From an uncultured Flavobacteriales bacterium (GTDB lineage Bacteria > Bacteroidota > Bacteroidia > Flavobacteriales_D > CAJJDF01), in assembly GCA_937129365.1 (NCBI GenBank), contig CAKZNB010000049.1, forward strand, positions 1 through 64,000: DNA of 64,000 nucleotides. The letters are read 5' to 3'. Position numbers and translations under genes: made by a program. The notes beneath the pieces were generated by a model that made no database searches, was not told the DNA's origin, and worked only from the letters and a program-made list of their open reading frames with translations. Below, one piece after another: positions 49,948 to 59,554 of the stretch; position 1 is the stretch's first letter; each line of letters starts with the position of its first letter.

Positions 49948-50193
49948 TCATTTTTTAATCCAAGACCAAAATTCAACTAGGATAGAGGTAATCCCAAGTC
50001 CAATACCAGTATTGAACATTGTAGTTCCTAATGGCCAGTGTTGAATTTGAAATACTGCTCCAACAGAAATTATAACTGCAGCTGTTATGAATAAATAGTT
50101 TTTTAGACTTTCTTTTTTCTCTTCAAAATTAAGAATGGATCGAAACAGGTTAATAAACCATAATAAACCAATTATTCCTGAGATTAGCATCAT
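49948..50193 (-). CDS. Small hypothetical membrane protein
   Basis: 81 aa with hydrophobic helices. Confidence 0.55.
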   Translation of the reverse strand: MMLISGIIGLLWFINLFRSILNFEEKKESLKNYLFITAAVIISVGAVFQIQHWPLGTTMFNTGIGLGITSILVEFWSWIKK

Positions 50194-50259
50194 TATTTTC
50201 TTATACTGTAGGTCGTATCGAATAAAAACCCAAAGTGTAATTAATGAAATAATATGGAT

Positions 50260-50457
50260 TTATATTATGTAATCGGTAATCTTCTTCTCTTTCTTCGTAA
50301 GATTGAATACTAGATTTGAGAGTAAAAGACCTCCAAATCCAATTTTCAATATTGAATTAGTGAAAGCAAAACTGACATTAAATAGCTTAAGGAAAAGAAA
50401 AATAACTATTATTAATCCAAAAATTTGCATCCATAGTTTAAGTGTATCTCTTTTCAT
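50260..50457 (-). CDS. Small hypothetical membrane protein
   Basis: Start adjusted from 50493 to ATG at 50457 (MKRDTLKLW) to avoid overlapping the upstream gene; two TM segments. Confidence 0.5.
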   Translation of the reverse strand: MKRDTLKLWMQIFGLIIVIFLFLKLFNVSFAFTNSILKIGFGGLLLSNLVFNLTKKEKKITDYII

Positions 50458-50458
50458 T

Positions 50459-50686
50459 CTATAATCTTCTAAACTCTTCTCTTTTCTCAGCAAACCATTT
50501 ATTCATAGCTTCTGGATTTTTCATCAGTTCCATCATTTCGCCCATTGCTTGCATGTGAGCAGGTTCTTGTTGATGATACATCTCTGTGCCATGCTGTTTG
50601 CTTAGTTCTGCCATTTCTTCAAAAGTATTGGCTTCAAACTCTAGGTCGCAAGCTCCGCCTAATTGTTTACAAGTCATTGTTTTCAT
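50459..50686 (-). CDS. DUF1059-like small protein
   Basis: MTCKQLGGACDLEFEANTFEEMAELSKQHGTEMY. Confidence 0.7.
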   Translation of the reverse strand: MKTMTCKQLGGACDLEFEANTFEEMAELSKQHGTEMYHQQEPAHMQAMGEMMELMKNPEAMNKWFAEKREEFRRL

Positions 50687-50694
50687 AGCTATTT

Positions 50695-51009
50695 TTAGTT
50701 TTGTGGTTGTGGTTTTAATTCAATGTCTTTATTAATTGGAATCTCATCGGATTTAATATATCCATCTTTCTCTACGATTACTTTCTTTTTTTGGTTCATA
50801 TAACAACCAAGTCCCCAAGTAATATACCTTAATTTGTATGCTCCAGTACTATCTGTATATACAAAAGTAGAGGGTGAATTGCTTAAACAAACCTTTGCTC
50901 TAACGATAGGCAATTCCGTTTTTTCGTCTATCACTTTACCTCCAGATATTTTTACACAATCGCAGGAAATAATTAATAAGAATGTTAATATGAAAAAGAT
51001 GTGTTTCAT
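50695..51009 (-). CDS. Small lipoprotein with carboxypeptidase-regulatory-like fold
   Basis: Lipobox LLIISCDC; SGGKVIDEKTELPIVRAKVCL...TDSTGAYKLR. Confidence 0.6.
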   Translation of the reverse strand: MKHIFFILTFLLIISCDCVKISGGKVIDEKTELPIVRAKVCLSNSPSTFVYTDSTGAYKLRYITWGLGCYMNQKKKVIVEKDGYIKSDEIPINKDIELKPQPQN

Positions 51010-51012
51010 TAG

Positions 51013-51396
51013 TTATTTGCTTTTAATGCAATTATATGTTATTCTATAGCCACCTCCTTGACCTCCACCTTCACTATAATAATCTATTTTGTTATCACTA
51101 ATTGAAATAGTTTTGTAGTTTCTGCCACCTCCATTTCTTCGATAAACTTGCCCATCCCAAATAGAATCAATGTGAATTTTTAAACCCAATACTTCTATAT
51201 GTCTCTTATCTTGTTTCACTTCTACTGTTTCATAGTAAGAGGAATCAATATGTGTTGGAGCTCCATCATAGTATACATAGTTGACCTCGCATTCGTAAGT
51301 TCCAGATAATTTTTTTGCACGATGTTTTTTACAACTAAATGAGATATTGAATAGAATTATGCAAATTATTAAAAGTCTAACTATATTTTTCATCAT
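51013..51396 (-). CDS. Hypothetical lipoprotein
   Basis: Lipobox FNISFSCKKH; beta-rich. Confidence 0.55.
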   Translation of the reverse strand: MMKNIVRLLIICIILFNISFSCKKHRAKKLSGTYECEVNYVYYDGAPTHIDSSYYETVEVKQDKRHIEVLGLKIHIDSIWDGQVYRRNGGGRNYKTISISDNKIDYYSEGGGQGGGYRITYNCIKSK

Positions 51397-51604
51397 GTAA
51401 ATTTTTGGTAAAAAACATATAAAAAAAATATGCCCAAATTAAGCATGGAACAATTATTACAACATAGATTCCATAATTTAATAGCAATAGAATTCCTACG
51501 AAAATAAAAGCATAAAACAGAAGTACATATTTTAGTGCTTTTAGAGCATTTTTGTTAAAATCAAAGTAATAGCATAGGAAAAGTAACATGATTCTAAGAT
51601 ACAA
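51377..51604 (-). CDS. Small hypothetical membrane protein
   Basis: 75 aa, two TM helices. Confidence 0.4.
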   Translation of the reverse strand: MYLRIMLLFLCYYFDFNKNALKALKYVLLFYAFIFVGILLLLNYGIYVVIIVPCLIWAYFFYMFFTKNLHDEKYS

Positions 51605-51637
51605 AAAAAAGCCCTCCCGAAGAGTCGGGAAGGCTTA
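51604..51637 (-). terminator. Rho-independent terminator downstream of the thioredoxin-like lipoprotein gene
   Basis: aaaaaaagccctcccgaagagtcgggaaggctta hairpin; U-tract on the minus strand. Confidence 0.8.
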
Positions 51638-51661
51638 TAATAATTTATTGTGGGTTACAAA

Positions 51662-52498
51662 TTAGTGCCCATGTCCTTTGTGATCATCTTCTTTCTTTAC
51701 TCTTTTGATTGAGCATCCCATGTGTTTTGTAACAGGTTTTGCAATTTCAGTTCCAGCAACTAATGCAGTCATAGCATCAGATAACCAATTTTCTTTTACT
51801 TCTTCTTTCTTATCTACATTGTCGTCAATTGCTCCTGTGTAAACCAATTCATGATTGGCATTAAATAAGAAAACATGAGGAGTTGTTCTAGCATTAAAAG
51901 CATCTGCAACTGTGTGGTTTGCATCTACTAAATAATTAATATCAGTGTAATTTGCAGTTTTTGCATGAGCTATCATTTCATCGAATGAATCAACTCCATC
52001 TCTTTTTGCTTCGTTAGAGTTTATCAACGCAAATCCAATTTCATTTTCTTTTGCCATTTTTGCAATGTCATTGTATCTGTTTTCCCATCCTTCAGATTTG
52101 TCTCCATTTCCTACCACAAATGGGCAAGTATTACAAGAAAAAATGATTAATGTCCCATTAGCTTTAGCCAAATCAGCCATTTTCATTTCAGTTCCAGAAA
52201 TATCTTTCATTGATGCTTCCAAAGATGGATTCATTGTTCCGATAGACATCATTTCATCTTTTTTGTCTTTTGAGCAACATTCCATTTTACAGCCAGGCTT
52301 GCAATCTCCTTTTTTAGTACAAGATTTTTTATCTCCTTTGTGTTCACACTTTTCTTTACATTCTTTTTTGCATTTTTCACTTCCGTGTTCACAGTTTTCT
52401 TTTTTACATTCTTCAGCACATTCAGTTTTAGAATCTGCATTGTTTCCGCAAGCAAATAAAAATAATGCTGCTGTAATTGTTAAAAATAAGTGTTTCAT
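51662..52498 (-). CDS. Thioredoxin-like (redoxin) lipoprotein with Cys/Lys-rich N-terminal linker
   Basis: Lipobox LFLFACGN; Cys-rich segment ECAEECKKENCEHGSEKCKKECKEKCEHKGDKKSCTKKGDCKPGCKMECC; redoxin motif IIFSCNTCPFVVG. Confidence 0.82.
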   Translation of the reverse strand: MKHLFLTITAALFLFACGNNADSKTECAEECKKENCEHGSEKCKKECKEKCEHKGDKKSCTKKGDCKPGCKMECCSKDKKDEMMSIGTMNPSLEASMKDISGTEMKMADLAKANGTLIIFSCNTCPFVVGNGDKSEGWENRYNDIAKMAKENEIGFALINSNEAKRDGVDSFDEMIAHAKTANYTDINYLVDANHTVADAFNARTTPHVFLFNANHELVYTGAIDDNVDKKEEVKENWLSDAMTALVAGTEIAKPVTKHMGCSIKRVKKEDDHKGHGH

Positions 52499-52548
52499 TT
52501 TGTTTGTTTTTGTTGTTAGATTAGGTGCAAAAGTACGTCTTTTTTATG

Positions 52549-55500
52549 TTAATCCAACAAAATTGGAGCGCCAGCTTTTTCTAATTTTTTGCCAAGCTCG
52601 TTAACTTGTTTGATATATTCTTTTAATTTTGGTTTCACAGTGTTGTACAAAGTATTGGCTATCTCGTAACTTTCCATATTAAGTTGAGTTGGACCATATG
52701 AGTTACTTGTTCCTCTTGCTCTCCATAAATAGTTATTGATAGTTGGCTGTGTTTTTTCACCAATTTTCTTTTTTGCTGCACTACCGTAAAGTTTTTTGTT
52801 AAGCGAGTTCATAGTTTCAACCAATTCGAATACTTTTTTAGTCAACTCTTCTTTGTCTTTAGTTATATAGGAAAGATTCTTTTGGTAACTTTTTAATTTG
52901 GCATTTGCTTTTCCAAATTTATGTTGAAAAATACTTACTTGCTTGGTTAATTCAGCAAGTTTATCGAAGTAGGCTTCATGCTTATCAGTCATGGGATTTG
53001 TCAATGTTCCTTTTCTGATTTTCTCAACTTCTAAGGTTTGTGAATCTCCCAATTTTTCTAATTTTCCTTCTACATTTTTATATAATGTTAAAGTGTAATC
53101 ACCTGGTTTAACTTGGTTAGATAAATCCCCGTAATTGTATCTAGAATTTACACGAATTACAGTTGGAGTTTTTGTTGTTAAATCCCAATTTAATTGATTT
53201 ATTCCTCTTTTTAAAGGGCCTTTAAGCTGTGCTACCGTTTCACCTTTTTCATTTTTAATAATTAATAAGACAAATGGTTTTTGTTCGGTAAGTTCTTCAT
53301 CTAAAGCATCCCAACCTGGAAACTTCTTATTCTTCCCTTTAGTTTCTTTCAGTATTTTAACTACTTCTTTTAGCTTGCTTTTTTCAATATCAGTGGCTTT
53401 GTGTAGTTTTCTTATTTTCTCATTGATAATGCTTTCAGGTGTTTCATATCCTGCTTCAGTCAATTTTTCAATAATAGAGTAATCCAGTTTATCAGACAAT
53501 TCTCTTTTTCTTCTAGCTGCTTCTTTGGAGATAAATCCATCTTTCAAATAATAAGAAATAACAGCTCCATAAGGTGGATTTTTTGAAGAATATGCCTGTC
53601 CACCGCTCGACCAAGAGTTACTAGCCACTTGACTGTATTGCAAAGCTTTTCTTGGTGTAAATAGAATTGCATCTTGTTTGATTGTTTCTTCAGTAATGCC
53701 CCTCAAAGCACTGTAATCATCCAACACATAGAAACTTCTCCCAAATGTGGCTAATACCAAATCATTCTCTCTTCTTTGAATAGCCAAATCTCTTACAGGA
53801 ATTGTAGGCAATCCATTTGAAAATTTATGCCATTCCTTTCCCTGATTTAAACTGATGTAAACCCCATATTCTGTTCCCAAAAACAACAAATCTTTGTTTT
53901 TATGGTCTTGTACAATTCTCCAAACTAAAGTTCCATCAGGAATTCCACTTGTGATTTTTGTCCAAGTTTTTCCTCCATCCATTGTTTTGTATAAATAGGG
54001 AGAATAGTCTCCAAACTTATGATTGTCAAGAGCTGCATAAGCAATATTTTCATCAAACAAATCTGCTTTGATATCATTGACAAATGCTGAAGAAGGAACC
54101 CCAGGTAATTTATTTACCATGGTTTTGGTCCAAGATTTCCCTCCATCTTTAGTAGTTTGGATGATTCCATCATCCGTTCCTGCGTATAATACATTCTCGT
54201 TTACTTTCGATTCAGCTAGAGAAGTGATTGTGTTGTAAGTTGACATTGCATATACATCCCAAGCATTATTATAACTCTGAACTTTACCCATAACTGGAAG
54301 CGCCAATCTTTCTTCGTTTTTAGTTAAATCTCCAGAAATTTCTGTCCAGCTATCTCCACGATTATCTGAACGATGCACCTTTTGAGAAGCAAAATATATT
54401 CTTTTTGGGTCATGTTGACTTACCAAAATTGGTGCATCCCAATTGAATCGCAATTTGGGTTCGCCAACTTTAGAATGAGGTTGAATGTATACTTTTTCTC
54501 CATTTAATCTATCCAATCGATTTAGGTTTCCTTGTTGCCATTGGGCATAAGCAATGTTAGGATTGCCTGGTTCGGTAGCGGGTTGGTGTCCATCTCCACC
54601 TAATACTACTTGCCAGCTTTTATTAGAAATTCCGCTTCGCTCAAATGTCCTAGAAGGACCCATTTGTGTATTATTGTCCTGCGTTCCCCCATAAATATTG
54701 TAGAAAGGTTTAGCATCATCCACAGCTAATTTATAATATTGAGTAATAGGAAGATTACTCACAAATTTCCAGTTTTTAGTGTCATCAAAAGATTCATAAA
54801 TTCCCCCATCGGTTCCTACTAATAAATAATTAGGATCATCTTTTTTAAAAGCCAATGCATGATTGTCAGAGTGTTTTCTGTTTTCGGTCATTGTGTAGAA
54901 GTCTTTTCCACCATTATCCGAAATCAACATGCGTACGTTCATTAAATAAATTCTATCAAAATGATGTGGAGAAGCAACTAATTCTTGGTAATAGTGGGGT
55001 CCTGTTCCTCCCGAAACGGTGTTTGACATTTTAGTCCAATTCCCTCCGCTGTTTTCGGTTCTAAAAACTGCTCCTTTTCTCAATTCTAACTCTACTGCAG
55101 CATACAAAACATTTGGTTTCATGGGTGAAATGGCTAATCCAATTTTCCCTTTATTACTCTTTGGAATTCCATTGTCAATTTTGTTCCAAGTTTCTCCACC
55201 ATCGGTGCTTTTATAAATAGAAGTTCCTGGCCCTCCGCCCATGTAAACCGCTACATTTCTGTGCCTCTGCCAAGTTGCACAGTACAAAATATCTGGATTT
55301 GTAGGGTCAATTACTAAATCAGTTGCACCAGTCCATTCGTTCACTTTTAAAGTGTTTTTCCATGTTTTTCCGCCATCTGTAGTTTTGTACAAACCTCTTT
55401 CTCCTCCTTTGCTCCAAAGTGGTCCTTGGGAAGCTACCCAAACAATATCAGGATTGGTTGGATGCACAATTATCTTAGAAATATGCTCCGATTTTTTCAA

Positions 55501-55914
55501 CCCTTTTTCTTGCCAGGTTTTTCCGCCATCACTACTGTGATATAATCCATGGCCAATTCCTACATGTCTTCCACCTACATTTTCTCCAGTTCCTAACCAA
55601 ATTGAAGCATTGTTTTGCGGATCCAAAGCAAGACAACCTGTCGAGTAAAAGGGTTGGTTTTCTGTTAATGGTTTCCAAGTTGTTCCTGCATTAGTTGTTT
55701 TCCAAACTCCCCCAGAACCTACTGCAACATACCATACATTTTCGTTTTTTGGGTCAATGGCAATATCAGCAATTCGTCCTGACATAAATGCTGGACCAAT
55801 ACTTCGGAATTTAAAGCCGTTTAAAGCCGTTTTTAATTCTGGGCTGCTTTGTGAAAAAGAATTATTTGTAAGTAATAGTATAAAGGAAAGGGAAATAAGT
55901 TTTAGAAACTTCAT
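52549..55914 (-). CDS. VPS10/sortilin-like, BNR-repeat beta-propeller secreted protein
   Basis: Signal peptide; multiple STDGGETWNK / TKDGGKSWTK / TMDGGKTWTKI Asp-box repeats. Confidence 0.88.
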   Translation of the reverse strand: MKFLKLISLSFILLLTNNSFSQSSPELKTALNGFKFRSIGPAFMSGRIADIAIDPKNENVWYVAVGSGGVWKTTNAGTTWKPLTENQPFYSTGCLALDPQNNASIWLGTGENVGGRHVGIGHGLYHSSDGGKTWQEKGLKKSEHISKIIVHPTNPDIVWVASQGPLWSKGGERGLYKTTDGGKTWKNTLKVNEWTGATDLVIDPTNPDILYCATWQRHRNVAVYMGGGPGTSIYKSTDGGETWNKIDNGIPKSNKGKIGLAISPMKPNVLYAAVELELRKGAVFRTENSGGNWTKMSNTVSGGTGPHYYQELVASPHHFDRIYLMNVRMLISDNGGKDFYTMTENRKHSDNHALAFKKDDPNYLLVGTDGGIYESFDDTKNWKFVSNLPITQYYKLAVDDAKPFYNIYGGTQDNNTQMGPSRTFERSGISNKSWQVVLGGDGHQPATEPGNPNIAYAQWQQGNLNRLDRLNGEKVYIQPHSKVGEPKLRFNWDAPILVSQHDPKRIYFASQKVHRSDNRGDSWTEISGDLTKNEERLALPVMGKVQSYNNAWDVYAMSTYNTITSLAESKVNENVLYAGTDDGIIQTTKDGGKSWTKTMVNKLPGVPSSAFVNDIKADLFDENIAYAALDNHKFGDYSPYLYKTMDGGKTWTKITSGIPDGTLVWRIVQDHKNKDLLFLGTEYGVYISLNQGKEWHKFSNGLPTIPVRDLAIQRRENDLVLATFGRSFYVLDDYSALRGITEETIKQDAILFTPRKALQYSQVASNSWSSGGQAYSSKNPPYGAVISYYLKDGFISKEAARRKRELSDKLDYSIIEKLTEAGYETPESIINEKIRKLHKATDIEKSKLKEVVKILKETKGKNKKFPGWDALDEELTEQKPFVLLIIKNEKGETVAQLKGPLKRGINQLNWDLTTKTPTVIRVNSRYNYGDLSNQVKPGDYTLTLYKNVEGKLEKLGDSQTLEVEKIRKGTLTNPMTDKHEAYFDKLAELTKQVSIFQHKFGKANAKLKSYQKNLSYITKDKEELTKKVFELVETMNSLNKKLYGSAAKKKIGEKTQPTINNYLWRARGTSNSYGPTQLNMESYEIANTLYNTVKPKLKEYIKQVNELGKKLEKAGAPILLD

Positions 55915-56048
55915 AGTTTTTAGTGTAAAATTTAGGTTTAGCTAAAATAAGAAACTTTTGGCTCATTGTCATTTCACAAAGGGGTTGATTTTAATAGTTG
56001 GCTTTTGTTCAATTTTCTTTTAATAAATAATATCCTTATTTTGGTAGT

Positions 56049-57029
56049 ATGAAAAAAGTACTTCAACTATCTCTAACCAAAACTTTAGTTTTTATTCTAA
56101 CAGGACTAATGTTGTTCTGTGTCGTTCAAAGCTGTAAAAAAGATACTGAAGAAACCGAATGTTCAACTCCAATAGAACCCTTTAATCATCAGGTTAGTTT
56201 TAATTATGAATACGATATTTCGGGAATGAACGACACCATGAGAGATAATGTGTTAACTGCTGATATTGTGTTGTTTCATTCGGATGATATGGCTATGACT
56301 TGGAATACGCTTAAAGCAGAATTCCTAAGAGCTGATAATGCATTTAGAACGGTAGGAGTTCAATTGAATTTGAAAAAAGCGGTGAATGTGACTTTCCCAG
56401 CTGAGTGGAATAATCAATTGGCTTACAACCTATTGGATTTACCAGATTCTGCTGTAAATCCTGCTTTTTATGATATGTATAACACTACAAAACCAACTCT
56501 TACTGATACCATAAAAATTGCGTTTAAGGATTTTACTTATGACGAAGAGAATAAAGCAAGAACTATTTTTGTACTTCCATTGAAAGGAGTGAAAATTGTA
56601 TTTGCTCAGCAAAATCCTGATAGTACATGGAAAGTTTCTAATCCAGTGGCTACGGGTGCTTTGTCTTTCCCGACATACATTTTACAAAATAGAATTCCAA
56701 GAAATTATAGAGGGATAATTACTATGGAACAATCCAGTGCAGTTACTTTGGCTCATGAATTGGGTCACAAACTAATTAATGTGTCTCACGAAGGATTGAA
56801 TATTAGTCCAGCTTTTAGTGGAAGTTCAATCCCAGGATTAATGGGGTATGGTGGTTCTACTACAATTTATGGAGGCCAATCGGGTAGGTGGCACCAAGAA
56901 CGCTTATTATTGAGTCCTTTTTTGTATAAAATGAATAGCGGAACTAGGACTTATAATCCAGATTATTCAGGAAATGGGTCTTATAATGATGCTATTTATG
57001 GGAGCTATGTGATGGCAGGAAATTTTTAA
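56049..57029 (+). CDS. Putative zinc metalloprotease lipoprotein
   Basis: Signal/lipobox LFCVVQSCKK; LAHELGHKLINVSHEG (HExxH + downstream His) and later IPGLMGYGG resembling a Met-turn. Confidence 0.65.
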   Translation: MKKVLQLSLTKTLVFILTGLMLFCVVQSCKKDTEETECSTPIEPFNHQVSFNYEYDISGMNDTMRDNVLTADIVLFHSDDMAMTWNTLKAEFLRADNAFRTVGVQLNLKKAVNVTFPAEWNNQLAYNLLDLPDSAVNPAFYDMYNTTKPTLTDTIKIAFKDFTYDEENKARTIFVLPLKGVKIVFAQQNPDSTWKVSNPVATGALSFPTYILQNRIPRNYRGIITMEQSSAVTLAHELGHKLINVSHEGLNISPAFSGSSIPGLMGYGGSTTIYGGQSGRWHQERLLLSPFLYKMNSGTRTYNPDYSGNGSYNDAIYGSYVMAGNF

Positions 57030-57149
57030 AGTTTGCTATTTTTTTTTGTAATTCTTCACTTTGATTTTTTGTTGTTACTCTTACCGCAGGATTACAAATC
57101 CAGGGGAGCGGAAAGTGTTTTTATTCTAAGTAAAGATGTTGGTCACTCT

Positions 57150-59069
57150 CTAGTTTTTAAGTAGTATATAGCCTCCTCTGCATTTTTTTCTTATATATTT
57201 TATATCAGAGTAATTTTCCGAAAATAATAAACGTTTTTTAATTACTTCAAAGTCTTTTTTTACGGCTCTTTGAAATCTTTTTGAATCCTTTCCTTCTACA
57301 ATATAATATTCAAACTTTTTTTTATTAAAAAGCATTAACGTACAATCAATATCAGTAACTGATTTTCTTTTTTCAGGATTACCCGTTTTATCGGCATTAA
57401 ATGCATCATATGAGATATCATCAATTTGAACAGGGAAGAGACAATAATATATGTTTAATCCTTGAACAGGAAGTTGCGTTTCAGAATTTACTATCTCTTT
57501 AAGTATTTTAAGGTTGTTTAAAATGTCAGGATGATTTTTCTTCATTATAGACTTATTTAACCACCAGTCTATAATTTCATAAAACTTACTTTTCTTTTTT
57601 ACATGACCCGTTTCATGCCAAGGACATTCTGTAGTTTCACTTATTGTTCTTTGATAATCATAAGAAATATAAACATCTTGTCTGTAATCATGAGTAAATA
57701 ATAACTTTAGTGAATAAAGGAAAAATTTACGAACTGTATGTCTGTTTAATTCAGAATGACTGTATTTTTCTAATACTGGATCACCAACAAATTTATATGT
57801 GGTTAAAAACTCATTAAATACATTTTTGTAATTGTTAATTAAAGAAATTAATTCACTAGATAATAGTTTAGGCTTATTAATAAATAAATTCATGAAGAAT
57901 AATTTTTTTCTATTATCATGAATAAGTCTAAGAAAAACTTTTTCTACTCCAATGTTTTTTTGTAATGATAAGTTTAACCTGTTTTCTTTTTTATATAAAT
58001 CAATTAAGGCTTTTCCAAAGTCATATGAAGCTAAGGTTCTTCCATATAAACTAATTTCGTCTGCTGATATATAAAATTGAAAGCGCAAGAAATTATTTAC
58101 ATCATTAAATATTTGAGGATCAAAATTATGTTTTGATTTTGTGTTTGAAACTAGTAAGTTCTCAAGTTTTAAAGCTTTATTTCCTGTATTAGTATAATAT
58201 TTTGTGAATCTTTTAAAACTTAAATCTTCGTTTTTAGCCATAGAGAAACTCCCACTTTCAGATATATATAGTTTTTTAGTTAGAGCTGTTTCGCTAGTAT
58301 CAAAGAATGAGTCAAAGTCTTTAGTTTTAGACTGAAATAAAGCATCATAATTATAGATGTTTATCAATATTTTATGAATACTTATTTGAAACGGAAAATC
58401 ACTATTAAAAGAGTCCATATAAAGAAAAGATAAATTCCTTATTCTGAACAGTAATTGTTTTAATTTTCTGAATTTTGGTGAGTCTTGAATTACAGTATTA
58501 TGTAAGAAACTATAAGCAATTTCATTTATTAGAGGCTCATTATAATTCTTTTTGATATAATTGAGAGCAACTAAGTATTTTACTTTGTAAAAGTCATAAC
58601 TATGAATTATTTTATCTACGAATAAGTCCCATTTTTTATCTTTTCTTATTTCAGAAAGAAATTGATTCATTCGAGGTTTACTTTTTAATAAAAAATGCAG
58701 TAAGCTTTTTTCAGTAGCTAATGTTCCATGTAGATGTCCAATATTTGAGAGTAAAATTGCACATTGCAAGTATTCTAATTTCGAAATATTACTAAGTTCC
58801 TTTATTGGTAAACTTAATCCTGTGTTAAATATTGAATGTTTAACTTTTTGAAGTATTAGAAGTTGTAGACAAACATAATCCCATCGTTTATGATTGTTTC
58901 CAGGATGAGCTTTAGCAATAAAACCCAAATGATCCATTGTCTTCAAATTATTAATTATTCCATTTTTTTCTAGATTTTCATAAAACTTTTTAGCCTCACC
59001 AAATAAGCATATATCAATCTTTCCTATGTTGGAAATTTCATGAGTGATTATTTTTATTTCTGTTGACAT
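57150..59069 (-). CDS. Uncharacterised protein with HD-like N-terminal region and C-terminal PD-(D/E)xK-like motif
   Basis: HKRWDYV ... LQCAILLSNIGHLHGTLATEK resembles HD-family spacing with the HD pair replaced by SN; C-terminal TDIDCTLMLFNKKKFEYYIVEGKDSKRF resembles D-x(n)-ExK. Confidence 0.45.
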   Translation of the reverse strand: MSTEIKIITHEISNIGKIDICLFGEAKKFYENLEKNGIINNLKTMDHLGFIAKAHPGNNHKRWDYVCLQLLILQKVKHSIFNTGLSLPIKELSNISKLEYLQCAILLSNIGHLHGTLATEKSLLHFLLKSKPRMNQFLSEIRKDKKWDLFVDKIIHSYDFYKVKYLVALNYIKKNYNEPLINEIAYSFLHNTVIQDSPKFRKLKQLLFRIRNLSFLYMDSFNSDFPFQISIHKILINIYNYDALFQSKTKDFDSFFDTSETALTKKLYISESGSFSMAKNEDLSFKRFTKYYTNTGNKALKLENLLVSNTKSKHNFDPQIFNDVNNFLRFQFYISADEISLYGRTLASYDFGKALIDLYKKENRLNLSLQKNIGVEKVFLRLIHDNRKKLFFMNLFINKPKLLSSELISLINNYKNVFNEFLTTYKFVGDPVLEKYSHSELNRHTVRKFFLYSLKLLFTHDYRQDVYISYDYQRTISETTECPWHETGHVKKKSKFYEIIDWWLNKSIMKKNHPDILNNLKILKEIVNSETQLPVQGLNIYYCLFPVQIDDISYDAFNADKTGNPEKRKSVTDIDCTLMLFNKKKFEYYIVEGKDSKRFQRAVKKDFEVIKKRLLFSENYSDIKYIRKKCRGGYILLKN

Positions 59070-59187
59070 TATTTTTAAAGTTTTGGCTAAAGCATTCTTT
59101 TCTAAACTAAATTAAAAAGAATCTTTTACAATTCATTTCTAACAAGTTAGTAGTTATTAACGAGTGTTTAACAATCAAAAAAAACAA

Positions 59188-59214
59188 AAAAAAGGAAGCA
59201 AAAACTTCCCTTTT
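59188..59214 (-). terminator. Probable Rho-independent terminator of the lysS transcript
   Basis: Minus strand gggaagtttttgcttcc followed by a T-rich run. Confidence 0.6.
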
Positions 59215-59236
59215 CAAATAAAATATTGAAGAAGTA

Positions 59237-59554
59237 CTAATCCTCCTTACTCCAATCCTTCGTATTCAATTTATGATAAGTAAAGCTCAGTTTGTTAGCA
59301 ATGTCGTGGTTTTTGTCACGGTCGCCACTTTTTTCTAGGATTTTGGTTTCTTGTTCCATCAAGAAATTACCTACATCAATGGTGTGTTTTCCTCTTTCAA
59401 AAATCTTGATAATGGTAGTTACATACCAATCGTATTCGTGGGGTTCGAGGTCGTTTTCCACTTCAATTACATTCCATTGCGATTGTAAAATATGACACAG
59501 CATATCTCTCAAATCTTGGTTGAGGACGTCCGTATGTTCTTGGTTTTCTTCCAT
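59237..59554 (-). CDS. Hypothetical protein (downstream of lysS)
   Basis: 105-aa acidic ORF directly abutting lysS. Confidence 0.6.
   Translation of the reverse strand: MEENQEHTDVLNQDLRDMLCHILQSQWNVIEVENDLEPHEYDWYVTTIIKIFERGKHTIDVGNFLMEQETKILEKSGDRDKNHDIANKLSFTYHKLNTKDWSKED

Noticed and set aside
52065-52604. 179-aa plus-strand ORF opposite the Cys-rich lipoprotein
   Set aside because: Antisense shadow of the thioredoxin-like gene.
57075-57115. Short sequence cgcaggattacaaatccaggggagcgga resembling an intergenic repeat
   Set aside because: Only one copy noticed and the inverted arms are short; not enough to call.
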